Source of the DNA: Cydia pomonella
Taxonomy: Eukaryota > Arthropoda > Insecta > Lepidoptera > Tortricidae
DNA length: 64,000 bases
Assembly: GCF_033807575.1 (NCBI RefSeq)
Contig: NC_084717.1
Span: 3,225,692-3,289,691 of the forward strand
Reading direction: 5' to 3'
Shown here: positions 53,830 through 63,978 of the stretch, one piece after another
Position numbering within the stretch: position 1 is the stretch's first letter
Layout of the letters: each line of letters begins with the position of its first letter
Notes under the pieces: generated by a model
What the model saw: only the letters and a program-made list of their open reading frames with translations
What the model was told of the DNA's origin: nothing
Database searches by the model: none
Position numbers and translations under genes: made by a program

Positions 53830-54460
53830 TTATGTCCACAAAGTATGCGTAATGTGTAAATTGCGTAATCCGTTTATGGCGTTTCAGGCGTTTCACCTGA
53901 TGAAATGCTAGAAATGAAATGTATAGATACTAGCTATAAGAAACTTGTACCGTTTGTGCCCAAATAAAAATTAAAACATTATGCTTATCGTGAGACCTAC
54001 AGCTCACAGAGCCAGTATAATAGTAATAGTTTATTCTGGTGGGCAATGACACTGTGCGAGCGGGTCAGCAATGCGCGTGCGAGAGAAATGGGAACAGGCG
54101 GGTCAATGTACGAAATTATTCATTCTTAGCGTCCTTACTTTAGACATCTGCTTATTCCATAGGAACTTTTAATTTCCAAATTACCAGCTTACTTATATCC
54201 AAGTTTATAAGTTATCATTTGCTGGAATTTCATCCTCGACCACAATAAATGAAAGACAATTGAAATTCTCCATTCAACCGCAAGAACATATTTCCGAAAA
54301 CGGTCGCCGGCGGGTCGTGACGAATTCGGAATCTATTAAAGTATGACATGTTGCAACGCGAATGCGAAACGATGCTCGTTGCATACTGATGTGTCTTTAT
54401 AATAGGTTCAGTGTTTATTTATGTACTGAATCTAGACGTAAGGGGTTATTTAGTACCGTC
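53830..54460. other. No gene seen; flanking repeat block
   Basis: 53922-53980 (ATGTATAGATACTAGCTATA, ACCGTTTGTGCCCAAATAAA) is shared with 7399-7465. The rest is unassigned. Confidence 0.5.
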
Positions 54461-54462
54461 AC

Positions 54463-54540
54463 AGACGTTAATTGTTGACCCATCTGCGGTTCAAGCTAAT
54501 TTGGTGCTCAATAACGCTATGACATCTCCAATGTAAAGAA
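54463..54540. repeat. Short repeat of the GGTTCAAGCTAA family
   Basis: ACCGTCACAGACGTTAATTG...GCGGTTCAAGCTAATTTGG...ACGCTATGACATCTCCAATG. Related copies are at 58705-58795 and 60296-60390, with an end piece at 47826-47885. Ends GTCACAGACGTTAATTG and (at 47860) AATTAATGTCCGTGAC are roughly inverted, so a MITE is likely. The GGTTCAAG is not evidence of a tRNA gene. Confidence 0.6.
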
Positions 54541-54543
54541 AAC

Positions 54544-54797
54544 CGGCCCGATTCAAAGAATGAGATTCGATAACGATAAGTTCTCATTTAGATATCGTTT
54601 GTGTCGTATAATTGACAGAAGCAGCTCGATTCGGGCGACCAATGTCACTTTCACGTTAGAAATATCGTAGATAGATCTTATTGGGATCACAGCGGAATCG
54701 AAATAAACGTCAATTTTGACATGTCGTTTAGTTATCGACCTTTTAAAGATCTTTCTAAGATCTTGAACGTGTTTTAATTATTCTTCGAATCGGGCCG
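54544..54797. repeat. MITE with CGGCCCGATTC ends, uninterrupted copy
   Basis: Reverse-oriented sister of 52349-52793 without the nested insert. Serves as the empty-site reference for 52549-52720. Confidence 0.88.
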
Positions 54798-54882
54798 TAA
54801 ATCTCGCAACAATTAAAGGCCGTGACTGTACCTATCTTTAAGTATTTCTGGGTCGTGAGCTGGTGACGGGGAAATTTAGATA

Positions 54883-54941
54883 TTTTTAGGGTTCCGTAGC
54901 CAAATGGCATAAAACGGAACCCTTATAGTTTCGCCATGTCC

Positions 54942-54996
<55 letters not shown>

Positions 54997-55566
54997 CGAG
55001 GCTTTGCTCCGTGGTCGTTAGTGCTAGAAAGCTGAAATTTGGCATGGATATATAAATCGATAAAGCCGACAAAGTCGTACAATAAAATCTAAAAATTTAA
55101 TTTTTTTTAGGGTACCTCTCCTACACGTAAAGTGGGGGTGAATTTTTTTTTTCGCTTCAACCCTAGAGTGTGGGGTATCGTTGGAAAGGTCTTTCAAAAC
55201 TAATAGGGGTTTTGAAGAAACATTTTTTGATAAAGTGAATATATTCGGAGATAATCGCTCCGAAAGAAAAAAAAAATGTGTCCCCCCCCCTCTAACTTTT
55301 GAACCATAGGTCCAAAAAATATGAAAAAAATCGTGGTAGTAGAGCTTAAGAAAGACATTAAATGAAAACTATAGCGGATATGATCAGTTTAGCTGTTTTT
55401 GATTTATCGCAAAAAGTTTCCTCTTCATAGTAAAAAGACGTACACCCACAGTTCATCCCTTGGTTAACAATCTACCATACTTTAAGCTCCAGTTTAGCTT
55501 ATTGTGACGGAAGAGTAACTACGGAACCCTACACTGAGCGTGGCCCGACATGCTCTTGGCCGGTTT
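54883..55566 (+). repeat. Unclassified 0.7-kb interspersed element, copy 2
   Basis: Same boundaries and order as 13589-14322: TTTTTAGGGTTCCGTAGCC start, hairpin, GTCT array at 54946-54998, then CTTGGCCGG end. The two copies agree almost base for base outside the array and one roughly 55-bp gap. Confidence 0.85.
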
Positions 55567-55569
55567 TTT

Positions 55570-56230
55570 TGACTATGAACTACTGTAGTTAGTTGAAGAA
55601 TTGACCATAAGACTGGTAAATACTGATTCAAGGATCGTAATAAGTGCACTGCTTTCAGCTACGTTCATATATATCCCCAATTATTATTTCCTTTGTCTAA
55701 TATTATCCCTTCTGTCCTCACATTGAGGGAACACAGAAACTCGCACTGAGATCCTAAAAGCACATACAAAGAGCATACAATGGTATACTCTTGGTGTAGT
55801 CGTTCGATTTGTAGCTGGCCCCGATATGTGGTAATCCTTATTTCGTTGCAATAAGATCTACAAAAGGTCAGTTAACTGTGTCCACGATACTTAGATGCGA
55901 TTTCATGCTCACGCGTTTCCCAGCCGTAAACAACCGTCGATAGTTCATAAATCGCGATTGCAATTCGTGGATATTTGTCAGCTATTAATAACAATCTTCA
56001 CTAGTAATACTGGAAACAGATCCATTTGAAACTAGACCTAAAGATAATCGTCTTAAAGATACAATTTGAAAGAGTGTGAGATTTAGTTCATTCGTTTTTA
56101 AAGTGTGAACTGAGGATATCAAACGCAAGCGGACCGTTGGGACTCCTTGATTGTTCTTACGTATTTTCATAATACGGTTTCGTAATGTATAATATTGAGA
56201 CTTATTTTTATTTTGTTTTTATGGGAATGA
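55570..56230. other. No gene seen
   Basis: No ORF beyond 61 codons and no recognised repeat. Confidence 0.45.
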
Positions 56231-56234
56231 GATT

Positions 56235-56335
56235 AAGGGTACTGGAGTCCAGTCGTGTGATTTTCATATCGGAAGTCGTGGATTCGAATTCTCGTACCAA
56301 TGAGTTTTCCGGAATTCATATTAGGTACATATAAA
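56235..56335 (+). repeat. Type B SINE head fragment
   Basis: GAAGTCGTGGATTCGAATTC followed by TCGTACCAATGAGTTTTCCG matches the B-box part of the SINE at 42342-42657. The rest is missing. Confidence 0.6.
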
Positions 56336-56574
56336 ACGGCGTATTGAATTAGCTGGCATAGGTCGGCTATGCGATATTTCGCAATTTTCAACGCAAAGCC
56401 ATCATTTCGAAGTAATTTATTTACTTATGGTATCCAAGTTTGGCTCTGTAAGCTGTACCACGTGAACGCCAAAAGCTCGGATTTTTTTCAAAATGGCGGA
56501 AATGGCAAAACCCCTTCCGCCATTTTTAAAAACTTACAAAAACTGAATCGACAATTAAATAATATAATTATCGA

Positions 56575-56706
56575 ACCAGCGGCGGTATCATGGTTCCAGT
56601 TTTATCACTTGTCACTATGCCCATCACTTTCGCGCTTACATACTTGTTAGAACGTGACAGGTATAGTGACAAATGATAAAGAGCCGACCATCTTAGCCCT
56701 ACTGTA
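56575..56706. repeat. Palindromic MITE (TTATCACTTGTCACTATGCC family)
   Basis: Ends CATGGTTCCAGTTTTATCAC and GATAAAGAGCCGACCATC. It abuts a second, inverted copy that begins CTGTAGGGCTAAGATGG. Confidence 0.75.
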
Positions 56707-57185
56707 GGGCTAAGATGGTCGGCTCTTTATCACTTGTCACCATGCCTGTCACGCTTTAACAAGTATGAAGTATGTTAGTGCGAAAGTTTTTAATTTATTC
56801 TCCCAATGACTTTTAAATAAATTATACACGACATCCATGTTGTAATTTGACTTTTAATATGAAATTTTAATTTATCGATGTTAGTTTTATAAGTTTTATT
56901 CATTCTTGGACATTCTATTATTTCATTTTCAAATTGTTACAAGTGGATTTTATTATTATACTATGAACAATTTAGCCACTGTTTTATTTTCTTAATTTTT
57001 CTATACTGATTTATTTTATGTTAATTTTGCATGTCGTGTCTTCGACTGAATACTGACACTTATATGTAAAACCTTTTATGTTATCATCTTGTACCATACG
57101 TATTCTAGCAAATAAAGAAATTCTATTCTATTCTATAAAGTGACGGGCATAGTGACAAGCGATAAAAATTGAACCATGCTGCCAC
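56707..57185. repeat. Second copy of the same MITE, split by a LINE 3' end
   Basis: The first part (56707-56776) ends at GTGCGAAAG. The second part (57137-57185) resumes with GTGACGGGCATAGTGACAAG and closes CCATGCTGCC. Confidence 0.75.
56777..57136 (+). mobile_element. LINE 3' end inserted in a MITE
   Basis: Ends TAGCAAATAAAGAAATTCTA plus TTCTATTCTAT, an AATAAA followed by an ATTCT tail like the one at 28052. AAAG flanks both sides and may be a short target duplication. No coding part remains. Confidence 0.65.
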
Positions 57186-57667
57186 TGCTGCTCACCACGG
57201 GAATCGGTTGAGATATGCGACCTGTGGAAGAGAACATCCGTACATTCGATAGCAGAAAACTGCTATACCGAAAAAAGAGTTCAGCTTGGGTAAAAACCCA
57301 AGCTGAACCTTCGCTTTTTTCGGTCAAAAAATGAATTACACACAGCGTAATAAATAACTATCATACATACAACAACATTACAATGGAACAGACACATCTA
57401 TGGTCTTCTTTATCGGCACTCCAAACAATTATAACCTCATTTATTACCATTGTTGTAACACACGACTCGCGTGCTATTAAAAAGAACTTGCCTAATAAGC
57501 ATATAATAAGCGATCGACTGGAAATGAGTAGTTGATATATGCGCAAGATATTGAAGCCCACCATGTGTATCACGGATCTAACGCTTGAAGAGAAACTAAG
57601 CAAGCGAAAGAGGTAACATTAATTATATTAACATGTAAGTTCGAATGAAATAGTTATTTGTTATACA

Positions 57668-57825
57668 AGGGAGCAAAGTTGTTGTTTAACCGCTCGTGCT
57701 AATATTGATACCCGAGCAAGCGAAAGATTCCAAAATTGAACCATGAGCGTAGCGAGTGGTTTGAAAAGTGGAATCTTTAGCGTTGCGAGGGTTTCAAGGC
57801 ACGAGGGTTAAACAAATTTTGCCAC
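57668..57825. repeat. Palindromic repeat with GTTTAACCGCTCGTGC ends
   Basis: GTTGTTTAACCGCTCGTGC and GCACGAGGGTTAAACAAA are inverted. The core has CGAGCAAGCGAAAGATTCC and GTGGAATCTTTAGCGTTGCG. Confidence 0.7.
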
Positions 57826-58439
57826 CGAGTGAAACACACAATTTTCACCACACCAAGGAAAATACTAAGTGTAAAATATCAAACAAAGTCAAATCCAAAT
57901 GAACGTTATTGAATATTTATCATTCAAAATCACCATTTATAAGTCAATTCCCAGCCAACATAAGGAAACAACTCAAAATTTGCATCAGGTTACTTTGTGG
58001 ATAATATTATGCAACTTTCTCATCAGTTCTTGAATAATCAAAAGAGCCTTTACCAGCTGGTGTGGTGAAAACCGATTTGTTTGCGTGGCAACTATTGGAT
58101 TTTTTCCATTGGTTCAGATGATTGCATTTTTTTTTTAATGTATCGGCATGTTTTTCAACCCTTAGTATTTAATTCTTGGGAGGTGAGTAATTAGATACAT
58201 TTGGGCCGTTATTTCAAGTTTTACAACTTATTTTACAAATTTGGAATTTATTATGTTATCTTTACTCAGAATCACGACCTCTTTGGATCCTTATAGGAGA
58301 TTTTTTAAATACATTTTTCGTTCCTTCAATTCCGTTACCCTCATGCTCTGTCTACTAAAATGGCAGCAGAATGAAAATAAAAACCTTGGATATTTTTATT
58401 GTATAAAGTGTGTATTAAGTGTGCACTTGGTTTTGTATC

Positions 58440-58535
58440 ACTTGCAATTGATTTTTATTTGGTAGTGAATATTTCTACTAGGCACCTTTGAGTAGGTACC
58501 TAGTAGAAATATTCAATACCAAATAATTGATAAAA
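58440..58535. repeat. Short perfect-arm hairpin
   Basis: AATATTTCTACTAGG and CCTAGTAGAAATATT with flanking ATTTGGTA/TACCAAAT form a stem of roughly 40 bp around a 17-nt loop. Confidence 0.8.
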
Positions 58536-58599
58536 ATAACATAACCAGCAGCCAATCACACAAAATATATAAAAAAAAGATGGCGGATAAAATAAATAA

Positions 58600-58800
58600 A
58601 TAAATACCATAGGGAGTTAGTACACAAATTTACTAATCCCCACTTAGCTCAAGAAGGATTCTGTTTGTGAATGATCACATAATTACCCAAATACATGTAG
58701 ATACGGTCAGACTAATTGTCGATCTAAGGTTCAAGCTAATCTGGCTGTCAATACTAACGATATGAAATGTCAAATGTAAATTAAAACCTAAATGGCTCAA
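58600..58800. repeat. Diverged type A SINE tail and a GGTTCAAGCTAA repeat
   Basis: 58610-58700 resembles the SINE tail (TACACAAATTTACTAATCCC). 58705-58795 is a copy of the repeat at 54463. Confidence 0.5.
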
Positions 58801-58919
58801 CAATTAAAGTGCGGGACAGTACAAAGTTCCAATGATACTTTACAACATTCAGTTTTTTAATTAAATATTAGAAACGGGACTTCGCGGATTGAGTTTAAAA
58901 TTTACCTCCGTTCTTTGGG

Positions 58920-59060
58920 TCTTTGGTAGCATAGTCAGCAAACGAGCAGACGAGCCGCCTGATGGGAAGCGGTCATCGTCGCCCATGGACATAAGCAACA
59001 CCATAGGAGCCACTTAAGCGTTGCCGACTGTTGCGTTGCCTTCTCCGAGACCACGGGGGC
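58920..59060 (-). mobile_element. 5'-truncated LINE 3' end
   Basis: GAGCCGCCTGATGGGAAGCG and AGCGTTGCCGACTG match the LINE ends at 2693 and 15295 with some divergence. Confidence 0.65.
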
Positions 59061-59089
59061 AATGCCGTCCTAAAGACGTCGGAGGTCAA

Positions 59090-59790
59090 TTTAAAACTCA
59101 ATACGCGATTAAGTCCCGTTTCTATAATTTAATAATGTTTAAAAATCGTGTAAGTTTAAATCAGAATTCAGTTTTTATCGCTTTAAAAAGTTTATTAAGC
59201 TGTTCAATACGCATTAGGTCTGTGACGATAAATAGACAACAATTTGCAATGCAACAACTACATAATTCTTTCTAACTGCCGCAATCAGAGCTCATATTAT
59301 ACATTCTAATAGCAAAGTCAATGACACATCGACATGTATGCATGATTAACCTTCCCGTTTCACTTGTTCAACAACTCCTTAACCCTTCACACTTTCACTT
59401 AAGATTCAAGTTTGAATAACTTTTGTTTTACCAGGTGCATGGTTAATTTTGTATGCGTATCCATTGAATGTTCACTGCATGAACGTTATATTTCATTGTT
59501 GACAAGTCAGTCTTCTTTACTCTTGCTTAAGATTAGTTTGGATTATGAATCTGGTCCGTTGGTTTAAGAAGAAAGTTTTATCAGCAACTACTGAATAATG
59601 AAGATTGTTTATCTTTTTACGAAGTTGCATTCCTGCATAATTGAATTTGCGTCTGTCCAAGTTATTAACCGACTTCGAAAAACGGAGGAATTTATCAATT
59701 CGACCGTATTTTTTTGATGCCTATGTCTGTTAGTTCATCATGTGTGAAACGATTTGGACATTCTTTAAACATATCAGTAGCATACACAAA
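59090..59790. other. No gene seen
   Basis: AT-rich with no ORF beyond 84 codons and no repeat that I recognise. Confidence 0.45.
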
Positions 59791-60213
59791 TACATATAAT
59801 CATGCCTATTTCCCGCGGGGGTAGGCAGAGACCATGGATTTCCACTTGCTACGATCCTGACATACCCCTTTCGCTTCCTTCATTTTTATAACACTCTTCA
59901 TACACGCTCGTCGGTTTAGGGTGCTCTGGACTTGGCCTTTCTTCAGGATTGCCCCGATTTGATCAAAGAAAATCCGCCGAGGTCTACCCCTTCCAGCTCC
60001 TTCTTCTACTTCTCCCTTATACACTCTCTTTGTTAACCTTCTTTCACTCATTCTTTCCACATGTCTAAACCATCTCAACATACCTTTCAAAATTTTTGTC
60101 ACTACATCTTCGTTCAGTCCCTTATCACACTGTGCACTGTTCCTAATTCTATCTTGTAATTTCACACCACACACACTTCTCAACGCTCTCATTTCCACTG
60201 CATTCAGTTGCAG
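59790..60213 (-). pseudogene. LINE RT C-terminus
   Basis: The frame is open from about 60213 to 59806: RLQLNAVEMRALRSVCGVKL, DRIRNSAQCDKGLNEDVV, MLRWFRHVERMSERRLTKRV, GRGRPRRIFFDQI, KRRACMKSVIKM-like text and a final Trp-Lys-rich end. The R-LRWFGHVERM--ERL-K-VY--EV-G-GRGRPR motif identifies the tail of an RTE/CR1-type LINE. The 3' UTR begins TACCCCCGCGGG and AAATAGGCATGATT on the minus strand. 5'-truncated. Confidence 0.8.
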
Positions 60214-60295
60214 GCGCTTATAAAAGGGGAGGAATTTTATTTTATCCTTTTTGAAGTCGTTTTTTTGTGATTTACACTAAATATTGTGTACTGTA

Positions 60296-60390
60296 ACGGT
60301 CACAGAAGTTAATTACTGACCAATCTACGGTTCAAGCTAACTGGGTTGTCAATACTAACGCTATGACATCACCAATGTAAAGTTACTAAA
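60296..60390. repeat. Repeat of the GGTTCAAGCTAA family
   Basis: ACGGTCACAGAAGTTAATTA, CTACGGTTCAAGCTAACTGG and GCTATGACATCACCAATGTA match 54463-54540. Confidence 0.65.
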
Positions 60391-60399
60391 TCATCTTGC

Positions 60400-61150
60400 T
60401 ACCGTTGTCCCTTCTTGCCATGGCTCATTAAGGAAGCTGAACCCAGGCTCGGATACCAATCCCAAGAGAGATCATAGGAGTTTAAAAACAAGTTTTTTTG
60501 GCACCTCACAAAATATTTAAGCCTAATGTAAATTAAAAACTTCCTACAGTTACTTCGTATTTCAGAGAATTGATATGAAGGTAGTGTGTTGGTAGGAATA
60601 TAAGTCCCTTGAATCTTTTTAAGATCTCGACTCATTTTTATGAGGCTTAGCGCTTAAAAACAACTTCCAAGACTTAAGTCCCGAGTCGAGTCCTTTATTG
60701 AGGTAATTTCAATGCAACTCAAACAGGTATATACTCGAGACTCCGTCAACAATCTTATAGGTTTTATCTAAATAAGAGTAAAGAAAATAGGCGTTATTGT
60801 ATGAATTGTGTATCTTACACAACGCATTTTTTGTAAATAAAATGAGTGTTATCTGAAAAGGACTCAAGTTTTCACAAGAGACTCGGATCTCTAACAGGTT
60901 AAAAAGGATTCGAGCTTCGACTTAATTATACGAGTCTGAAAAACTCAACCAAGATTAAGATAAAGTTGTTTTTGGTTTTATCTAGTTTACTATCCCATTG
61001 AAAAGTTTGAATAGAACGAAACAAAGCCAATGGTTCCGAGTGGAGCAATATAGTTTATAGTACAAGTAACTAGTTTATCTGTTTCGTATTGTTGTCAAAG
61101 TCGTTGTGAAAGCTGTTACTCCTTACAAACTACGAGATTTGAGATGCACA
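60400..61150. other. No gene seen
   Basis: 60400-60460 has CATGGCTCATTAAGGAAGCT and CCCAGGCTC, possibly an old type B SINE piece on the minus strand. The remainder is unassigned. Confidence 0.4.
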
Positions 61151-61159
61151 GTTTGCAGT

Positions 61160-61465
61160 CTATAGCAGTGGATAATTCGAATCCGGGGACTGCGAGTTCA
61201 AACCTCGGCTCGTACCAATGAGTTTTTCGGAACTTATGTACGATGTGTCATTTGATATTTACTAGTCTTTTTTCGGTAAAGGCAAAAACCGATACCGGAC
61301 TAATCAAAACAAGGCCTAAGTTCCCCTCTGGGTTGGAATATGAGATAGCAGTCGCTTCCGTAAATCCTAGTGCCTACGCCAATACTTAAGATTAGTTGCA
61401 AAGCGGACTCCAGGCTCCCATGAGCCGTGGCAAAAAGCCGGGACAACGCGAGGAAGATGATGAGT
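61160..61465 (+). repeat. tRNA-derived SINE (type B), diverged copy
   Basis: GCGAGTTCAAACCTCGGCTC, GTACCAATGAGTTTTTCGGA, CATTTGATATTTACTAGTC, GCGGACTCCAGGCTCCCATG and the tail CGCGAGGAAGATGATGAG follow the complete copy at 42342-42657 in order. The head is degraded. Confidence 0.8.
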
Positions 61466-61603
61466 AGCGCATAATACAACGCACCAAAAGTACGGTCGAC
61501 AATACAGAGTCATTTTAGTAGGTATGACAAATGTTTGCAGCCAAGACGGATGCTGCTTCTACATCTGGTGTCTTGACTTACTTGACATAATGTCCTATGT
61601 CCT

Positions 61604-61750
61604 CTAGATGGGGTAGAGGGCGTCCACAGTGCGCCGCCATCTGGATCGTTCTTGAGCTTCGTGCTTGATGTCGCCGCAAGTCTTCCCAATAGCCTTCGCC
61701 TTTGCAATAATAGTCTGTCGCCAGGTCTGCTTTGGACGGTGCAGGCCAAA
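61604..61750 (-). pseudogene. LINE RT C-terminus
   Basis: 49 minus-strand codons read FGLHRPKQTWRQTIIAKAKA, IGKTCGDIKHEAQERSRWRR and TVDALYP before TAG. This is the RGRPK-TWR----EA---GKTW-E---AQDR--WR--VDALCP ending of a common LINE type, with GRPK altered to HRPK. 5'-truncated. Confidence 0.75.
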
Positions 61751-62029
61751 AGATCTGGTGGAGTTGAGTTTTTTCACTGTGTTTCCAATTTAATTTGAAT
61801 ATGTTGCTAGAAAGGAGTAATATAAGCAAAGGTAAAGTAATATCTTACACTGCAGGTTGGAAGCAACTGAAATCAGAGTGTAAGTAGGAAAAACGTCAGC
61901 TGGCTATTCACAAATCCACTTCACCCCAACCGGACTGGTGTATGTTTGTCTTCTAGCTATTAAGATAGGTTTACACCATGCACAATCAGATGTGAATCGC
62001 ATACAATATTCTCAAAATATTAAATATTG

Positions 62030-62205
62030 ACTAGCTTCTGCCCGCGACTTGGTCTGCGTAGGATGGCAATGATGATGATTGATAAAACTATCATATGCCC
62101 TTCCTCGGGCTTCAATCCATGCCAAATTACGTCTAAATCGGTTCAGCGGTTTAAGCGTGAATAGGTAACAGACAGAGTTACTATCACGGTTATGATACTA
62201 GCTTA
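62030..62205 (+). repeat. Widespread arthropod interspersed repeat
   Basis: Starts CTAGCTTCTGCCCGCGACTT and contains AAATCGGTTCAGCGGTTTAA and GCGTGAATAGGTAACAGACA. I recognise these blocks from many arthropod genomes, but not the element class. Confidence 0.6.
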
Positions 62206-62315
62206 GGGATTAAATCATCTTATTAGGTACGAGTACAAACGGTTTGGTTGAAAAAACATACCTACAGCTTTTTTTTTTCTCTATGGTTTCTTGTCATTAA
62301 CCAGGTCCTTTCGAC

Positions 62316-62435
62316 CAGTGGCTGTAGTATGGTCACTTTTTTATCACTTGTCACTATGCCTGTCACTTTCGCACTTACATACTTGTTAGAACGTGACAGG
62401 CATAGTGACAAGTGATAAAAATGCGACCGCATGTA
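62316..62435. repeat. Palindromic MITE (TTATCACTTGTCACTATGCC family)
   Basis: TTATCACTTGTCACTATGCC and GGCATAGTGACAAGTGATAA are a perfect 20-bp inverted pair around the CTTTCGCACTTACATACTTG core. The best preserved of the four copies. Confidence 0.85.
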
Positions 62436-62529
62436 GCCGCAGAGCCCCATTGTACTTATAACAATACAACAACATTGGCAACAAGGAAGAACAGTATGAT
62501 TTAATAAAAATAAAAAAAATGATCAATAC

Positions 62530-62802
62530 TTACTTACTCCGTTGTCTCAGCGACCCAAAATGAGTCTTGGCTTCCGACACAAGACAGCGCAACTTTTCTC
62601 GGTCCTGTGCGACCTCTCGCTAATTGTCGACTCGAAGCTCGCGCAGATCCCCCTCCACCATGTCGCTCAAGCGATACCTAGGGCATCCGATATAATGCCC
62701 TCCGGCTAGGCGACCCAGGTACGCTCTTTTCACGTTCCGATCTTCATCCATTCTCTCAAGGTGGCCCAACCAACGGAGTCTGTGAGCTTTACTTTCTCCC
62801 AT
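62530..62802 (-). pseudogene. LINE RT C-terminus with internal stop and AGTA tail
   Basis: 91 codons with one TAG. Text: HRLRWLGHLERMDEDRNVKR, GCPRYRLSDMVEGDLREL, then stop in place of an expected Trp (62619-62621), EVAQDREKLRCLVSEAK and THFGSLRQRSK. The tail is AGTAAGTA. Same terminal pattern as 11445-11603 and 16734-16832, and this copy extends further 5'. Confidence 0.8.
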
Positions 62803-63117
62803 GATTAATAAGTAATTTGATCAGCACTAAAACGAAACGGTTTGTGAACAGGCAACGCCGTAAGCTAGCTCCGTCGCTATCCTTTACACTTGCTTTAATT
62901 AAAGTGTCTCGTTAATTCGCTCCGGATAACTTGCTGCGTATTGTATTACGATTGGTAATGTTTACTTTAAGGACCTAAAAGAAATGGAAATGGAATTAAA
63001 AGTTGTTCAAAACTCTCAATTGATCTAAAATCCAAATTACAGCAATTTTCGGTTCCAAACGAGAAATTATAGCGAGTCGGTTAATAAGGGCAAGTTGAGG
63101 TTGTTAATTAAACTGCC
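62803..63117. other. No gene seen
   Basis: No ORF or repeat recognised. Includes the left flank of the Harbinger element. Confidence 0.4.
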
Positions 63118-63120
63118 TAA

Positions 63121-63978
63121 TGCCCAGTTCACATTATTCCAGTCCAGTGATCCAGCGGGCTAATCCAGTCCAGTGCTGGACTGGAGCATATCGTTCACAT
63201 TATTCCAGTCTTTTAAGAGTAGCTGGATTGGTAACACATTGGTGACAATGATTTCTAAAAAGAAACTCAAAAATTGTTTAAAAACTGCTCATTTACTACT
63301 GTTACAAGAAGTAAATGATTTAGTAGAAGAATTTAAACGGGGCAATAGGATTTGGATGAGAAATTGGATAAGCGAGAGAAACATAAAAGGAGGCTCAACA
63401 ATGCTTTTGGGACAGCTGGCGTCAGAAGATCCCTCAGAATACAGATTGGCAATGAGAATGACTCAACAAGACTTTGAAGAGTTGTTATCATTAATTTCTA
63501 ACAATATCCAGCGAAGTGATACATTATTCAGAGTTGCATTCTATTTGCATTTATTCGCGAATTTTTTGGAGGGCAGATTGGCGCATATCTCGGTTTTTAT
63601 AAAAATCCGACGTGATGTCCCAGAGACATGCATGTTCTCTGTACAAAGAGACAAAATGAAGAGTTTGGTCCTCACTCAATTTCATTATTAATCAAAATTT
63701 GGAACTTGTCCCCAAAAACAATAATCTCGTATTCACCGTTCAACGTTCAATCCAATACTGGAATGCAACTGGAATGGCTGTTCACACTATTCCAGTGGTG
63801 CTGGATTGGGTTAGCTGGAATGAAAAGTTGACGGTCTCTCCAGTCACTGGACTGGAATGCTCACTGGAATGGGTACATTCCAGTGCATTCCAGTGTCGGT
63901 TCACATTATTCCAGTAGCATTCCAGCACTGGATTGGATTGCTGGACTGGAATGCTACTGGAATAATGTGAACCGACCA
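63121..63978 (+). mobile_element. PIF/Harbinger element, internally deleted, with TAA target duplication
   Basis: TAA at 63118-63120 and 63979-63981 flanks ends TGCCCAGTTCACATTATTCC and GGAATAATGTGAACCGACCA, which are inverted with a few mismatches. TAA is the standard PIF/Harbinger target duplication. Subterminal TTCACATTATTCCAGT recurs at about 63126, 63191 and 63901, and as TTCACACTATTCCAGT at 63781. Only part of the transposase gene remains between them. Confidence 0.85.
63248..63691 (+). pseudogene. Partial PIF/Harbinger transposase
   Basis: From the ATG at 63248 (MISKKKLKNCL) the protein reads RIWMRNWISERNIKGGSTML, LASEDPSEYRLAMRMTQQDF and EELLSLISNNIQRSDTLFR. The R-W-R-W---R---G----L--EL---D---Y-----M----FE-LL--I pattern is the N-terminal region of Harbinger-type transposases. 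After about residue 95 the text no longer follows the family. The DDE core is missing and the frame stops at 63689. The ORF as drawn begins earlier (63173), but that part is terminal repeat. Confidence 0.75.

Noticed and set aside
54470..54530. GGTTCAAG as a pol III B box of a SINE
   Set aside because: No A box at the right distance. The roughly inverted ends favour a MITE.
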